Shown in pieces: positions 1 to 12,382 of a DNA stretch of 64,000 bases. Below the pieces are notes generated by a model that saw only the letters and a list, made by a program, of their open reading frames with translations, was not told the DNA's origin and made no database searches. This stretch comes from Amaranthus tricolor (taxonomy: Eukaryota > Streptophyta > Magnoliopsida > Caryophyllales > Amaranthaceae), in NCBI RefSeq assembly GCF_026212465.1, contig NC_080050.1, positions 31,863,570-31,927,569 on the forward strand. The letters are read 5' to 3'. The position numbers were made by a program, and so were the translations under genes. How positions within the stretch are numbered: the first letter of the stretch is position 1; every line of letters starts with the position of its first letter.

Positions 1-6
1 ATGTAG

Positions 7-309
7 GATGAAATTGAAAGAGGAGAAACAACAAATGCAATATCATGCTATGCTAAGCATGCTAATGTTTCACATGAAGATGCATGCAAACACATAACCA
101 AAATGATTGAAGAGAATTGGAAAAGGCTAAATGAAATTCAAGTTAATAATCAAACTCCATTTACAAAGGATTTTATTGAAATATCCATGAATCTTGCTCG
201 TACCTCTCATTGTGTTTATCAACATGGAGATGGTCATGGATCACCCGAATTGCTACACAAAAAAGTTCTATCAATAATTGTTGAACCTATCCATTTATAT
301 TCTTCATAG
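7..309 (+). CDS. Terpene synthase, last exon only (partial gene)
   Basis: This is the C-terminal exon of a terpene synthase, which cyclises or ionises prenyl diphosphates. The gene enters from the left of the window. The bases at 5-6 are an intron AG, and the frame then opens with DEIERGE and runs about 100 residues to a TAG stop at 307-309. In this family the last exon begins just at the final Glu of the NSE/DTE magnesium-binding motif and continues with ERG, a Cys-Tyr stretch, a helix with NW.RLNE, and a short tail ending near VEPI. All of these are visible. The aspartate-rich DDxxD motif would lie upstream, outside the window, so activity and product cannot be judged. Nothing in the exon is broken. 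The subfamily (mono- or sesquiterpene) is not decidable from this piece. Confidence 0.87.
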   Translation, partial: DEIERGETTNAISCYAKHANVSHEDACKHITKMIEENWKRLNEIQVNNQTPFTKDFIEISMNLARTSHCVYQHGDGHGSPELLHKKVLSIIVEPIHLYSS

Positions 310-1260
310 AGTTTTTTATGATTATCGCTTTAAAAAACGATATTTGGCGCTTTTATGTTGTCAAAAGTCTAGTATTTTTTTTAGAAATTTTCACGTTTTA
401 ATGAATAAGGAGGATTTCTTTTTCAATCTTATTTTGATTGTTGAGCTATTTTATGCAATATCCAGGGGTGAACCTAAGATAAGTGTAGGGTTTGCTTAAT
501 ACTAATTGAGTTACTTTTGAATGTTTGTTAAGCTAACTCAATTGTTATTCTTGCTTCCATGTTTAATTGAAAAATAATATGCAATTTTTATTGATTCTTA
601 ATTTATTAGAAAAAAATCTCATTTAAAAATCAAGAGTAGTATATTACTCTTAGTTTTATAGTTTTTAGTTATTTATAATTTCATATTTTTTTAAAAAATT
701 GTACATTATAAGTATTAGTCAAGTTTTAACTGCTAGTAAATTAATTCAATACATTTATTTTTTATACCTAAAAAAATTCACATTTAGGTTTTTTTTTTTT
801 TTTTTTACACGTCATTTTAAATGTTAAAACTAACACTTTAAATATTAAAATGCATAATCATTAAAAATACGCACTTTAAAATCTTTCACGTATTATTGTT
901 ATAGACAATGTCACCCAGAGAAATGCCGCATAAAATAATACACGAGTTAAATAATTTACCCAATACTTCTATTTCATACTATGAGCATATATACTTTTAT
1001 TTGAAGTCATTTTACAGAGATACGATTTCTCAACAGTAGGTCAAATTCCATAAAAACTTGTGGTGAGACACTCTCATATATGCATCGGCCCACATTCCAA
1101 TTCCGATTTCAACTGATTCCTTGATTTTGATCCGGTTCTGGTTCTTCACAACCGGTTTCCGGTGAATACCCATTTCTGAAATCACGAGATCCCAGTAACC
1201 CCATTATTGCCCACCAATTAGAGGGAGAATACAAAAAGCCGTCGTCGGAAAACCACAAAA
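310..1260. other. Intergenic: terpene synthase 3' side and UFC1 promoter
   Basis: AT-rich spacer with no further coding sequence that I can support. The last 200 bases are less AT-rich. They carry a GGCCCA (site II/TCP type) motif at 1088-1093 and lead into the UFC1 5' leader, which fits a housekeeping promoter. Assignment of the motif is inference. Confidence 0.5.
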
Positions 1261-4200
1261 ATGGAGGGATGGGACACAACGACGAAATCAGTCCTAACTA
1301 AAATCCCTCTTTTGACAGCAAAAGCAGGACCACGCGACGGTGCGCAATGGACGCAGCGTTTGAAGGAGGAGTACAAGGCTTTGATCGCCTATACTTCCAT
1401 GAACAAAGCCAACGATAATGATTGGTTTCGTATTTCTGCTGCTAATCCAGAAGGTACTCGATGGACGGGAAAGTGTTGGTATGTTCATAATCTGCTCAAG
1501 TATGAGTTCGATCTTCAGTTTGATATTCCTGTCACTTACCCTGCTACTGCTCCTGAACTTGAACTCCCTGAACTTGATGGCAAAACACATAAGGTTTGAT
1601 TTTGTTCTTTTGGGATTGTTTCTTTTACCCTGTTGGGATTTAATGTGAATTTATCTGGGGATTTGTTGGGTTTTAGGGTTTTGAATCTGATCAAGTTCAA
1701 TTTCGAGACTGCATTTGGATAATTTAGCTTTTGGTTTTAGGGTTTTTTCTTCTTCCCCATAATTGTGGGTACATGCTGATTTCTGGTTTTTTATTGTGAT
1801 CCTTTTCAATTTGGGACTTATTTTTTTCCTCATTTATGCTAATGTAATTGCTTTTTAGGGATTCATGATTTTGTCTATCTTCGTGGGGATTTACTGGGAT
1901 TTTTTGTGGGAATTTGTTAGTTTTAGGTTATTGAATCTGATCATAATTTGGGGACTATTGTTTGGCTGCTTTTTTTTTTTTAGTGCTTTCTTCTTCTTCT
2001 TCTTCTTCTTCTTCTTCTTCTTCTTCTTCTTCTCTCTTGGTTATTTTTTGGAAATGTTTGTGGGTATTTGCTGATTTCTGGGTTTTTGATGATTGTGATC
2101 ATTTTCAATTGGAGAATTATCTTTTTTTCCTTTTTGATCCAAATGTAAAAGGTATTGGTTGGTGTTTTTGTGTGCTGAGTATGGTGATGTTAAATTATGC
2201 AGATGTATAGGGGAGGGAAGATTTGCTTGACGGTGCATTTCAAGCCTCTTTGGGCCAAAAATTGGTAATTGTGATCAATTTTTTACTCTGTTTCTTTCAG
2301 TTGTCTGTGTTTTGTTGAGTTTTTAGATTGTTTGTAATTTATGAAGACAGTCAAGATACTTTGATATTCGTACTTTGGTTGAAATAGCTTCATCTTTGGC
2401 CCTCCTAGCACATTGTAGCAAAAACCCTTGGCATTGCTCTTAGCCTTTCTATTTGGTGATAATGTGTGTAGGGTGTAGCTTACTTTGTTCACTGTCTTCC
2501 AGATTTTTGTCTATCTTCAAACTGTATTAAGTTGTGAAAGCCAAAAGGCTACAATAATTATCAATATTTTTCCTCAGAATGAAAGGTTCAACGTGAAGTA
2601 GTGAATCAATGGGGTAGTTTAAGAGTTTTGAGCCAGAAAGAGAAAGACTTGAATAATAGGAGTTGGCGGGGAAAATATGTATTAGGGACATATTGGACTA
2701 TTACATTTTGATAAACGAATTTGAAAATTGTTCTTAAAATCTTTGGTTGAGGTGTATACTATGAACAGAAAGTACCTATCTGTAATGTAGTTTCAAAATC
2801 AATTCATTTGGGAATGTCCAGAACATTTTGTCTGACTGGTACAATCAAAACTGGATAGGGATTCTCTTAATGGCTTCAGGATGCAAAAAGGATAAAGATG
2901 CTTCGGGTGTTTGGCTATTCTTTACCCTCAAGATCACTTGGTCCTTTCATGTATCGTTCTTTACTCTTTCCATTCTATCCTATTCCTGACACTGGTTTTG
3001 AGTGATGAACTACTTAAGAAAGGCCCCAATATAGTCTCCATGAAGGTGTATTGGTCAGGGCGTCTCTCAAGGGCATGGGATGATTGCTTTAGATGTCCGA
3101 CTAAGGTTTTCCTTCTTTCACAGCCTGCCTTACTGTGGCTATCATTGGATCTGTTACTTCTTTAGTTTTCTAGGGGTAACATTACCAGCTGTGGTTGGTA
3201 GATATACCAAATAATTTCGCATTTGAATTATCTCTGATGTTTCACCTACTCGGATGTTTTGTTCTTCATATTCCTCTTTTACATATTTAGATACATATTA
3301 AGGGATTGTTTGGTTTGCTAATTTGTTATCATAAGGTAATAGATTGCATTACTTTGTTAGAGCTCATAAACCAGTGGAAACAAGAAACCCATCAACTTCC
3401 ATAAGTCCGTAAGTGATAAAAGTAGGGATCACTCCTCTAAGCCAAACTAATTGGGTCCGTGGTTAGATGAGTGAGAAAAGAAATGGGAAGGAGTAATTGT
3501 TTCCATTACATTCCTCTAAACCAAACTAACTGTGAAAGTAATGGAGAGCAATACATATGTTTGGAAAGAAAATGGTTTGGAATTAGGAAAGGAAGTCAAG
3601 ATAGATGAGCTGTGTATATTATTTTCAGTTTGTGCTAGTATCTTAAAGTTCTGAATTTAAGCATGCAACATAGTTAATGTTTTAGAACTTGATGTATTGG
3701 TGACTAATGTCTCTCCTTGAAGCATTTTGTTTGGAATTACTCTCAATGAAAGTTTTACACTACATGTTAATTATTATCTTTGAAGCGACTTTAAAGACGT
3801 TCACTACAGTTTGTGATCCTAAATGTTGTGGATTAGTTTCTTTTCCTTCCATTTATTTCTCTCTCTCTCTCTCTCTCTCTCTCCCGTTCTGCACTTTTCA
3901 CTTATATTTTCTCCTTATTTTCACCTTGTTCTCCAACTAAATTTGCAAAACTAATCATTTTGTCCTTGTTTTTTGAAAATAGTATATCTAATCCTTGAGT
4001 GAGACACCTGGCTGACCTGGGTAATCTTCTGAAATGTATATAGTAAGATAGCCATGTTATTTTTTCGGATTGGTGTAAAGTAGGCGTTATTTACATGTAT
4101 TATGGCGCGCGTTTAGTTGGTTATAATTACTTAGGAATCCAGTTTTCAGTTTTTTTTTTTTTGAAGTTTTACGTGTATAGATGTAGTCTATTGATATCTG

Positions 4201-5417
4201 GGGCTGAGCCTGCCATATTCTCCCCTTAAGATTACATTAACATTAATAACTTTGCATTCTTATATTTTACTTTCTAAAGCTTCTAAATTGTCTTTACGTA
4301 TTGAATACCCATTAGCGAGGATGTTATTGGAGGTGTAGAGGCCATATAGTTAAGGATTATGATTATAGGGAATGAGAATTTGGGCCTCATTTTACCTTTA
4401 TGATGGTTTAATTTCATTCCGTTCTATTTCTTACTTTGGCTTTACCTCTGAATCCCCTTTTCACGATCCCCTAATTTAAACTCTGACCCAAACTTGGTTC
4501 ATCACTTTCTGCAGCTACACCACCTTTACCTCACTAACTACTGCAAAACCATCTCCCGCCTTATAAATAAACTGCAACAAAACCATGCCCACTACTAGTA
4601 CCACATATATGCTACCTTTCCCATCGTCACTGCCACCTCAAAATGCCAAATAGTTGACACTACTTGTCTACCTCTATCAACACCACAAAACTCCGGACAC
4701 TCTGCCATTACAACCGCCATGAGCAGTCCATCCCCCTACAGACATTAACGTATACTAGAAAAATGAGAGATGACTGTAGTATCTTATTTTGAAATTGACT
4801 TTAGAAGGTCGAATTCAATGTTGTAAGTTACAGAACTAGACATTTTATGGTAAATGTCTACCACCACATTCACTTAATGGCAACAGCTATATATAGTAAG
4901 TGTGGGTGATTGGGGTTGAAAGATAGCAAGTGTGGCTAAGGTGGTTGTGAGGGAGCAACAATGGCTATTGATTACGGCTGAATCATTAACAATGAAGATT
5001 GAGTGGAAGGAAGAATGGTCGACTGCTGGGCAAACTATGGGTGGGTGATCAAGATCAAATCATGTCAATTTTTATTTTATTTTTTTATGTGAAGTTACAA
5101 ATAATGTTTGCTATTAATGATCAATCAGAAACAACCTCTTTGTTATTACAAAGGTAAGGTTACATTAACATATATCCATACCCTCCAAATCCTGCCTAGG
5201 TAGAAACCACTTAATGATCAAATGCTATTTTTTCGACACTAAACTCCTTTATTCTATCAATTTACTTGGCACTTTTTGAATCTTCAGCCCTCGGTTTGGT
5301 ATAGCGCATGCTCTGTGTTTGGGTCTTGCTCCATGGCTTGCGGCAGAGATTCCCATCCTTGTCGATTCAGGCATGATCAAGCACAAAGATGATGTTGCCA
5401 CAGCCAGCGACAGTTAG
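1261..5417 (+). CDS. UFC1: Ubiquitin-fold modifier-conjugating enzyme 1 (UFC1)
   Basis: E2 enzyme of ufmylation: it takes UFM1 from the E1 enzyme UBA5 as a cysteine thioester and passes it on with the E3 UFL1, acting mostly at the ER and ribosome. Exons are 1261-1593, 2203-2264 and 5288-5417. All junctions are GT-AG and the phases close to a 174-residue protein, the plant UFC1 length (human is 167). The N-terminal half carries the family signature ([19 protein letters not shown], the [26 protein letters not shown] block). Exon 2 supplies [12 protein letters not shown] with the catalytic Cys near residue 119. Exon 3 supplies [22 protein letters not shown] and GMIKHKDD. Intron 2 is about 3 kb, very long next to the small exons, and holds repeats. 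Nothing suggests loss of function. Confidence 0.95.
1988..2033. repeat. (TTC)n microsatellite in UFC1 intron 1
   Basis: About 15 uninterrupted TTC units. The serine- or phenylalanine-rich open frames across it are artefacts of the repeat. Confidence 0.95.
2265..5287 (+). other. UFC1 intron 2, about 3 kb
   Basis: The intron separates a 62-base exon from the last exon. It contains a (TC)n run at 3859-3883 and a stretch from about 3301 to 3560 with GGTTTGC near one end and AAACCAAACTAA near the other, resembling the ends of a short hAT- or Harbinger-type MITE. A C-rich decayed stretch lies near 4440-4740. I see no coding sequence inside. Confidence 0.6.
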
Positions 5418-8036
5418 TTATCCTTTTAAAGGTAGCCGAATAATGAACTAACCGGAAAATTAGTGTTCCTTGTTTCCATCGGATACTTTTGAGATCAGTA
5501 CATTGTACTCCGTTTTCTGTAATGCACAGCATAATAATTATAATAACTAATCTGTAATAACAAAAATTGTTATTACTCAATTATAGTCAGGCTGAATCTT
5601 TTAAGGGGAGAGTTGCGGCCAATCATTATGTATTTGAATCAGAACCTGTAGGGTTCGGTAGAGGAGGTTTGCGAGGAGCTGAAGCGCATGACCCTGCAGG
5701 CCAATCGAACCATAATGGATGTTAAATATGATTGATATTATGTTAGAAATATAGGGATTATAAATATTTAAAAATGTTTTAAAGTTAAAAGAAATTATGT
5801 AGAGACTATAAGCGTTATAAAAGATTAAAATAGTTAGTAGAAAATATATGGAGATTATAAACATTAAAAGCTATGAAATTTAGGATGACTAATACTAATT
5901 ATGTCCAAAAAATGTGATATGAACAATAAGATTATTTAGGGAATAACAAATGGAATTGTGTAAAGAATATCAAATAGAAAATGAGGGAATATACTCTATC
6001 ATATGAAGTTTCTAAAAAATAACAATAGAAAAATATTGTAGATCTCAAGTCAAAAATGTTGACTGCTTCAAAATTTCTCTTTTTAATTATTATAATATAT
6101 ATTTAAAAAATTCTAATATTTAGAATTTTAGATACGTCACTATAATTAAGTCGTCATATCATTTAATCTAGTGTATTCTATTTATATAAAATTATAATTA
6201 GGATCTGAAAAGAAAAAAAAAAACAACAACTCATACCTATAAAAAAGATAAAATAAAAAAGTGACTCGTTATTGTAATTCCTGTAACTGAATTAGGAAAA
6301 ATAAGCTTGGAAAGCCACAAGTTAGGAAAAGGAAAAGGCCATATCTAATAGTGTGAGTACGTTTGGCAACCACGACTTACTTTTAAAGTTGTGGCGCAGA
6401 GTATGCGTGAAATCCAACAGCTCAATCTCCATCACTTGTTTCTCAATTTCTACCCATTTCTTGCTTCCTTTCCTTATCTTTTCTGATAATAATATACTTA
6501 AATCTATTCCCCTTCAATTTTTTAAGTTTGCATCATATAATATAATTACACAAGAATTTTTCAAATTATATAACGTAAATTCAAAGAATAAAAGTAGAAA
6601 TATTAATATCTTTGTTACTGTTAATATCAATAATAAGATTTCATATGACTTGATCACACGAGAGTTTTTTAAGTCATTTAGTAAAAACTCAAAAAAAAAA
6701 AAATTTCTTTTATTTTTGATTCATATAATAATATCTTTCTTGCTATCAATATCAATAATTATCTTATTATTTGGATATACATGGACATTTAATATTTTGT
6801 GAAACTAAATTACAAAAGTTTTGAGGAACTAAAGGATGATCATCACTCACTAGTGTGTGTACAATTCTACTGATTCGTGTATTTTATTTCATCATTCTTT
6901 TTTCTTTATGTGAGAGTCTACTCTCCAATTCTAAATCAATAAAATAAATCTTACCAATCTTGAATAAAGTTTTTTGTTTTTGACTAATATTTTTATTTTA
7001 ATATGTAATAATAAGAGTTTTGTACATCAACAATTTAATCCTATAATACTATCCATTCTCAATCACAATGATTCTTTTTATGTCGTAAATCTAATGAATA
7101 TATTTTTTCTATAATTCAAAAGATAAAAAGTAAATATATTTTATTTTATAATTTTGAAATTGTAAAGTAAACAATTAAATCTAAACTCAAACTATTATTA
7201 TATGTACTTTAATTTACTTAGATTCAATCTTACCAGTTACCCCTAATTCTAATTAAAAATTAATGTCTTATACTTTATGGATCCCAACTAAAATCTAATC
7301 ATGATAACCTTGATTCCTAATACTATAGAACTATTCTCGACACACTCCCTTAGAAATTTCATCATTCAACAAAATGTAGGGATTAGGCAAGGTAGGTGGG
7401 TATGCAGTGACCAATACTAATATCAATCATTTACCCTCACCATATAACACATTTAAACTTTTCATACCTATATCTACTTACTATCCACCAAATTTATATC
7501 TGTATACCCATTTTATTTGGATTGAACGCGATGGAAGAGAAAAAAATTCAAACAAATCCGATGATCCGATATGCACATGACATAGAAATCGAAGCTGACT
7601 TTAATTCGACTTCAAAATGAATTCTAAACTATGTAAAAACTAATGTAAACATAAGATTTAATTTTAATTTGATCTAAAACACCTAATTCGAAATTAACGT
7701 AACAAAGGGAATGAACACATTAAGAAGGGCGACCCTCCAAACTTGACTTTTATTGAGCAAGTAATTCAAAAGGGCCCAAAAAGAGTAATCGTGTGGATAA
7801 AACGTGTAAAGAAGAGACCAATAGGAAAGCAGAGTTACCAAATCTACATAACCGGCCATCATCTCCTAATCCCCAAACCCATAAATAAAATTAAAATATA
7901 AATAAATTTCTGCTCTTATTTCTCTCTCTAAAAATTCTCTCTTCTTATACATTACATCCTCAACCATACCACAAGCCTTCTCTCTCTTGTTTATCTCTCC
8001 TAGGGCTCACATTCAAACTTTTCTTGAAGGTCTTCA
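5418..8036. other. Intergenic between UFC1 and HEMA1
   Basis: Mostly AT-rich spacer. A sharply GC-richer patch at about 5590-5715 is listed as a finding. The open frame near 6353-6802 starts at GTG, has low-complexity composition rich in Ile, Ser, Phe and Lys, and matches nothing I know, so I do not call it a gene. The last 250 bases form the HEMA1 promoter and leader. Confidence 0.5.
7772..7906 (+). promoter_or_regulatory. Putative HEMA1 promoter elements
   Basis: Within 270 bases of the HEMA1 start are GGGCCC (7772-7777), GGATAA of the I-box type (7795-7800), CCAAT (7818-7822) and a TATA-like TATAAATAAA (7897-7906), followed by a TC-rich leader. I-box type motifs are common in light-regulated plant promoters, which would suit HEMA1. 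The motifs are seen; their use is inference. Confidence 0.4.
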
Positions 8037-10687
8037 ATGGCGGTATCTAGTGGTTTATCCACCACATATGCTTTGGAGACTCTTATTCATGGCGGCACCA
8101 ATTCTTCCTCTTTGATTAAGGTTTTTGGCAGGAATCATCGCCATGGCTATCTCAATTTTAAGCGGTCGTTTGTGAGCCCTAGGTGCGATGCTTCCTCTTC
8201 TGGTTCTGCTTCAGATTCTGTCCGCTCTTCTAGTATTTCTGCTCTTGAACAGCTCAAAACCTCTGCCGCTGATCGTGCGTTTCTTCCTCTTTTTTCTTCT
8301 CTCTCTATTAATTAATTCTTTGATGCTTTGGTTTTTGTGTTTATTGGCTTGATTTCGGCTTGTAGTTGTGGTTCAATGCCCTATCCTTGACCTAATTTTT
8401 ATGCTTTTTTGATTTTTCGTTTTGTAATTCTGTCTTTTTTTCAATTTGATTGTGTTTTAAAAATCTTCTCTTTTAATTCATTTTACTTGCATTTGTGAAT
8501 CTTGATGAGTTTTTGTTCAAATCAATTTCCAATTGTGCTCACAATTTCGATTCATTCAGAAGATGAAGTATCAAATTTTTTAAGAATTAAGTTCAAGTTA
8601 CCGGATTTACACATTTTATAATTGTGTAATTTATTTTTTAATTTATTATATGGAAATTTAGTTACTGTTACCTACATCCGACATTGACATAATTTCACTT
8701 GAGCAACGAAGGTTTTCCCTTTATAAGTTCCCTTGTAGCTGCTGTTCTTTTCTTTCAATTTGTTGAAAAATTTCTTGTTTTGAACTATTTGATTGATTCT
8801 TATATCTATCAATTGATTTTGCTTATTTTTCTTAGCGTTTGGAATGTGTTTTGGAGACAAATCTACTTATTTTTTAACCGTTTCTTGTTATCTTTCAGGG
8901 TACACAAAAGAGAGGAGCAGCATTGTGGTTATTGGTCTCAGTATTCATACTTGTCCTGTAGAAATGCGGGAGAAGCTTGCCATCCCTGAAGCTGAGTGGC
9001 CACGAGCAATCGAAGAATTATGCAACTTAAACCATATTGAAGAAGCTGCTGTCCTTAGCACTTGCAATAGGATGGAGATATATGTTGTTGCTTTGTCTCA
9101 GCATCGTGGAGTTAAGGAGGTCACTGAATGGATGTCCAAGGTATTGTTTTTTAACATTTTTTTGGTACTTAATGTTACTAAGGTTATCATATGAAGCCAT
9201 TGAATGGTCTTTTATGGTTATATATTTGTGCCAAACGCCATCAATTAATGGTTATATCTGCAATTAGATTTATGATAAATGTAATATGAATGATGATTTT
9301 TCCATTTAGCATTATCCACCTTTGTTTTTTGTATGTATCCATTGTTCTATGTTCCTTTTTCAATTTTTTTTTCACTGATATGTTATTTGGTTATTGTAAA
9401 TTTGACAACTTAAAAATCATTGTGTAAACTTTATTAGATTGGTGTGTCAAATATAAAAGGACGGAGGGAGTAATGAACCTTATGCTAGTAGTTTCCTCTT
9501 AAGTAGTGTTGTGAATTGTTGAGCTTATTTCTTATGAATCTTGACCTACTTCGCAGACCAGTGGGGTCCCTGTGTCAGAGATCTGCCAGCACAGATTTTT
9601 GCTGTACAACAGTGAAGCTACTCAACACATCTTTGAAGTATCAGCAGGCCTGGATTCTTTGGTATTGGGAGAAGGTCAGATTCTTGCACAAGTCAAACAG
9701 GTTGTTACAGTTGGTCAGAAAATTGATGGCTTTGGGAGGAACATTAGTGGGTTGTTCAAACATGCTATCTCCGTTGGCAAACGTGTAAGAACTGAGACAA
9801 GCATTTCAGCTGGAGCCGTTTCTGTAAGTTCAGCTGCTGTTGAGCTGGCCTTGATGAAACTTCCTGAAGCTTCCCACGCGAGTGCTAGAATGTTGGTGAT
9901 TGGGGCTGGTAAAATGGGCAAGCTTGTGATTAAGCACTTGGTAGCGAAAGGATGCACAAAGATGGTGGTGGTTAACCGGAGTGAGGAGAGAGTTGCTGCT
10001 ATTCGTGTTGAAATGCCTGATGTACAAATCATCTACAAACCTCTCCCTGAAATGCTAGCCTGTGCTGCTGAAGCTGATGTTATCTTCACAAGCACAGCCT
10101 CAGAGAGTCTGCTATTTAAGAAAGAGAATGTACAGGCTCTCCCCCCAGTCGGTTCAGGAGTGGGTGGTGTTAGGCGTTTTATCGATATTTCCGTCCCAAG
10201 GAATGTCGGATCATGCATTTCTGAACTTGAAAACGCGAAAGTATATAACGTTGATGATCTCAAGGAAGTTGTAGCTGCTAATAAGGAGGATCGTTTAAGG
10301 AAAGCAATGGAAGCTCAGGCTATCATCACAGAAGAAATCAAAGAGTTTGAAGCCTGGAGGGATTCTTTGGAAACAGTCCCTACAATAAAAAAATTAAGGG
10401 CATACGCTGAGAGACTCAGAGTCGCAGAGCTTGAAAAATGTTTATCAAAGATGAATCCCGATCTTTCAAAGAAAGATAAGAGAGCCGTTGATGATCTTAG
10501 TCGGGGGATTTTAAACAAGCTTCTGCACGGTCCAATGCAGCACCTTCGATGTGATGAGAGTGAAGGTCGAACTCTGAACGAGACTATCGAGAATATGCAC
10601 GCATTGAATAGAATGTTTAGTCTGGAAACCGATGTCTCTCTATTGGAGCAGAAAGTTCGAGCTAAGCTGGATCAAATCCAAAAGTAA
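8037..10687 (+). CDS. HEMA1: Glutamyl-tRNA reductase, plastid (HEMA1 type)
   Basis: Reduces glutamyl-tRNA(Glu) with NADPH to glutamate-1-semialdehyde, the first committed and most regulated step of chlorophyll and haem synthesis in the chloroplast. Exons are 8037-8274, 8899-9140 and 9557-10687, giving 536 residues (Arabidopsis HEMA1 has 543). Residues 1 to about 70 are Ser/Ala-rich and read as a transit peptide. The catalytic domain carries [14 protein letters not shown] and STCNRMEIY, with the nucleophilic Cys near residue 135. Next come [15 protein letters not shown], the NADPH fold with [10 protein letters not shown] near residues 273-283, and the C-terminal helical dimerisation domain, the region that binds the repressor FLU in Arabidopsis. 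The intron positions and the intact motifs point to a working gene. Cys at residue 98, in IHTCP, is Ala in the homologues I remember. Confidence 0.96.
9431..9475 (-). repeat. Stowaway-like MITE terminus fragment in HEMA1 intron 2
   Basis: The sequence ends in GACGGAGGGAGTA, the reverse complement of the CTCCCTCCGTC end typical of Stowaway MITEs. I see no matching left end nearby, so only a fragment is called. Confidence 0.5.
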
Positions 10688-12382
10688 CGTGCTGTGTAGA
10701 AATTCCTATCAGAATGCTTCAATCTCACATTTCAGAATAAGAGAAGAGTATGAGAAATATCAATATTCAATATGTAATCAGGAAGGAAACCCAAAGGTGT
10801 CTTTAAATTCATTGATTTATGATGCTCACTTCTTTTAACATTGAAGTTGGATTTCTTGCAACTGTGTATGCTCTAGCAATTCAAGAAATCCGAGGATGAG
10901 ATCTTGATCGTGTATTTTATAGTAGAAAAAACTACTCAGGTGTAATAATGTAAGTTTTGTAATTAATGTATACTGATTTTTTTGGCGATTATGAGAAATC
11001 TACCATTTTTGGTATTAATTTATTGATTTTAGGTTATTAGGTTGAATTCTATGAGTTAAGAATTCATTCTCAATTTATTTTACCAATAAAAAATATTAAA
11101 ATAAATGTAAAATATCTAGTGATAATTTGAAAATGAGTTCTTATAATAGTGATATATTAGTGTAACTGACAAGAAAAATTGGAAATTAAATACTATACTA
11201 AAAATCAAATATTACAAGTATATGCAATTAATGAACAAACGATCATAAGAGGATACAAATTATGGGCATGGATCTTAGACCTTGAGAGTCTAGATCCAAT
11301 TCAATCCTAATTTAAGAGTTATCCACTTATTTTAGAATTATATGGGTCTGGATCAGATCTAGGTTTATGACCTCAGGGTTTGAATCCGTGTCCATATTTT
11401 TGAGATCCATATCCAAGACCCTTTTGCATCTATTTCTAAAAATTATATATTACTAGCTATTATGTGAATTTAATTGTTTGATATGAATATTATATTAAGT
11501 GATTTGGAGCTTTTCCGATTTATGTAATTTCAAATGTGGTGATTGTATCTATACTATTAAAAATGGAAAGACTTGATATATATTTCGTTTCAAAAATTTA
11601 AATTTTGGAAAACTTCATATATTTGATGGCTTCTTTAGTATAAAGTATCAGAAAATTCTTATTAGTTGAAAATGTTTAATTCCTAGATCCGCCAGACTCT
11701 TAGGATCCGTATCCAAATTTTTCAGACCCTATAGATCTGACTCCGAGCCTGAATTCAATTAAAAAAAAAAACTGAATTTAACTCTAAATCTAGCTAAATC
11801 CAACACAAATCCTACCATACTTGGGGTTTAATTCATAGTTTCATCAATACACAAGTCTGTCTTGCCAAAAATGAAAACATCATCTACATAAAAGAGACGA
11901 TAAATGTAAATATCATAGATAAATATAATCATTTATATAATTTTGAGACCACGAAAGGTTTATACATACGGTGAAATCATATATTCACAGCGAAATAATC
12001 TACAAAACCAACATATCTCAATTCTACTAATGCTTCACTTGCACAAAACCTATCTTAATTAATGCAATCACAATTAGATCATGTCCAAAACTTAGCACAA
12101 CTAGAGCCTTAGTAAAACTGTTGCTACGTAAGAGTAATCGCTGGCGCAACGGACCTGAACCATGCCGAAGGTACAAATAATCATTGGCTTACAAAATAAG
12201 GCTAAAAAGAGAAAAACTTGTAACATAATGAATTATAGTACAGTAAAAAAATTACATGATTAGGTTCAATAAAATGATTTGGCATAGAATTTACAAGTGA
12301 GGGAGCTTGATAACTAGTGTTAGATAAAAATTCAATGCAAAACTTCGACTCTTTAGATCCAATGTCAATGCCTTGAACGATA
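10688..12382. other. Convergent spacer between HEMA1 and the MFSD12-like gene
   Basis: Contains the HEMA1 3' UTR. From about 11255 to 11815 runs a decayed repeat with many GATCC, GGGTCTGG and CAGACCC blocks, reminiscent of the TAGGG-ended hAT element at 45496-46287. I see no gene. Confidence 0.45.

Noticed and set aside
1865..2210. Two overlapping frames over the TTC repeat in UFC1 intron 1
   Set aside because: Runs of Phe or Ser come from the microsatellite; the region is an intron.
6353..6802. A 149-codon plus-strand open frame upstream of HEMA1
   Set aside because: Starts at GTG, low-complexity Ile/Ser/Phe/Lys composition as expected from AT-rich DNA, no recognisable domain, and lies in the HEMA1 upstream region.
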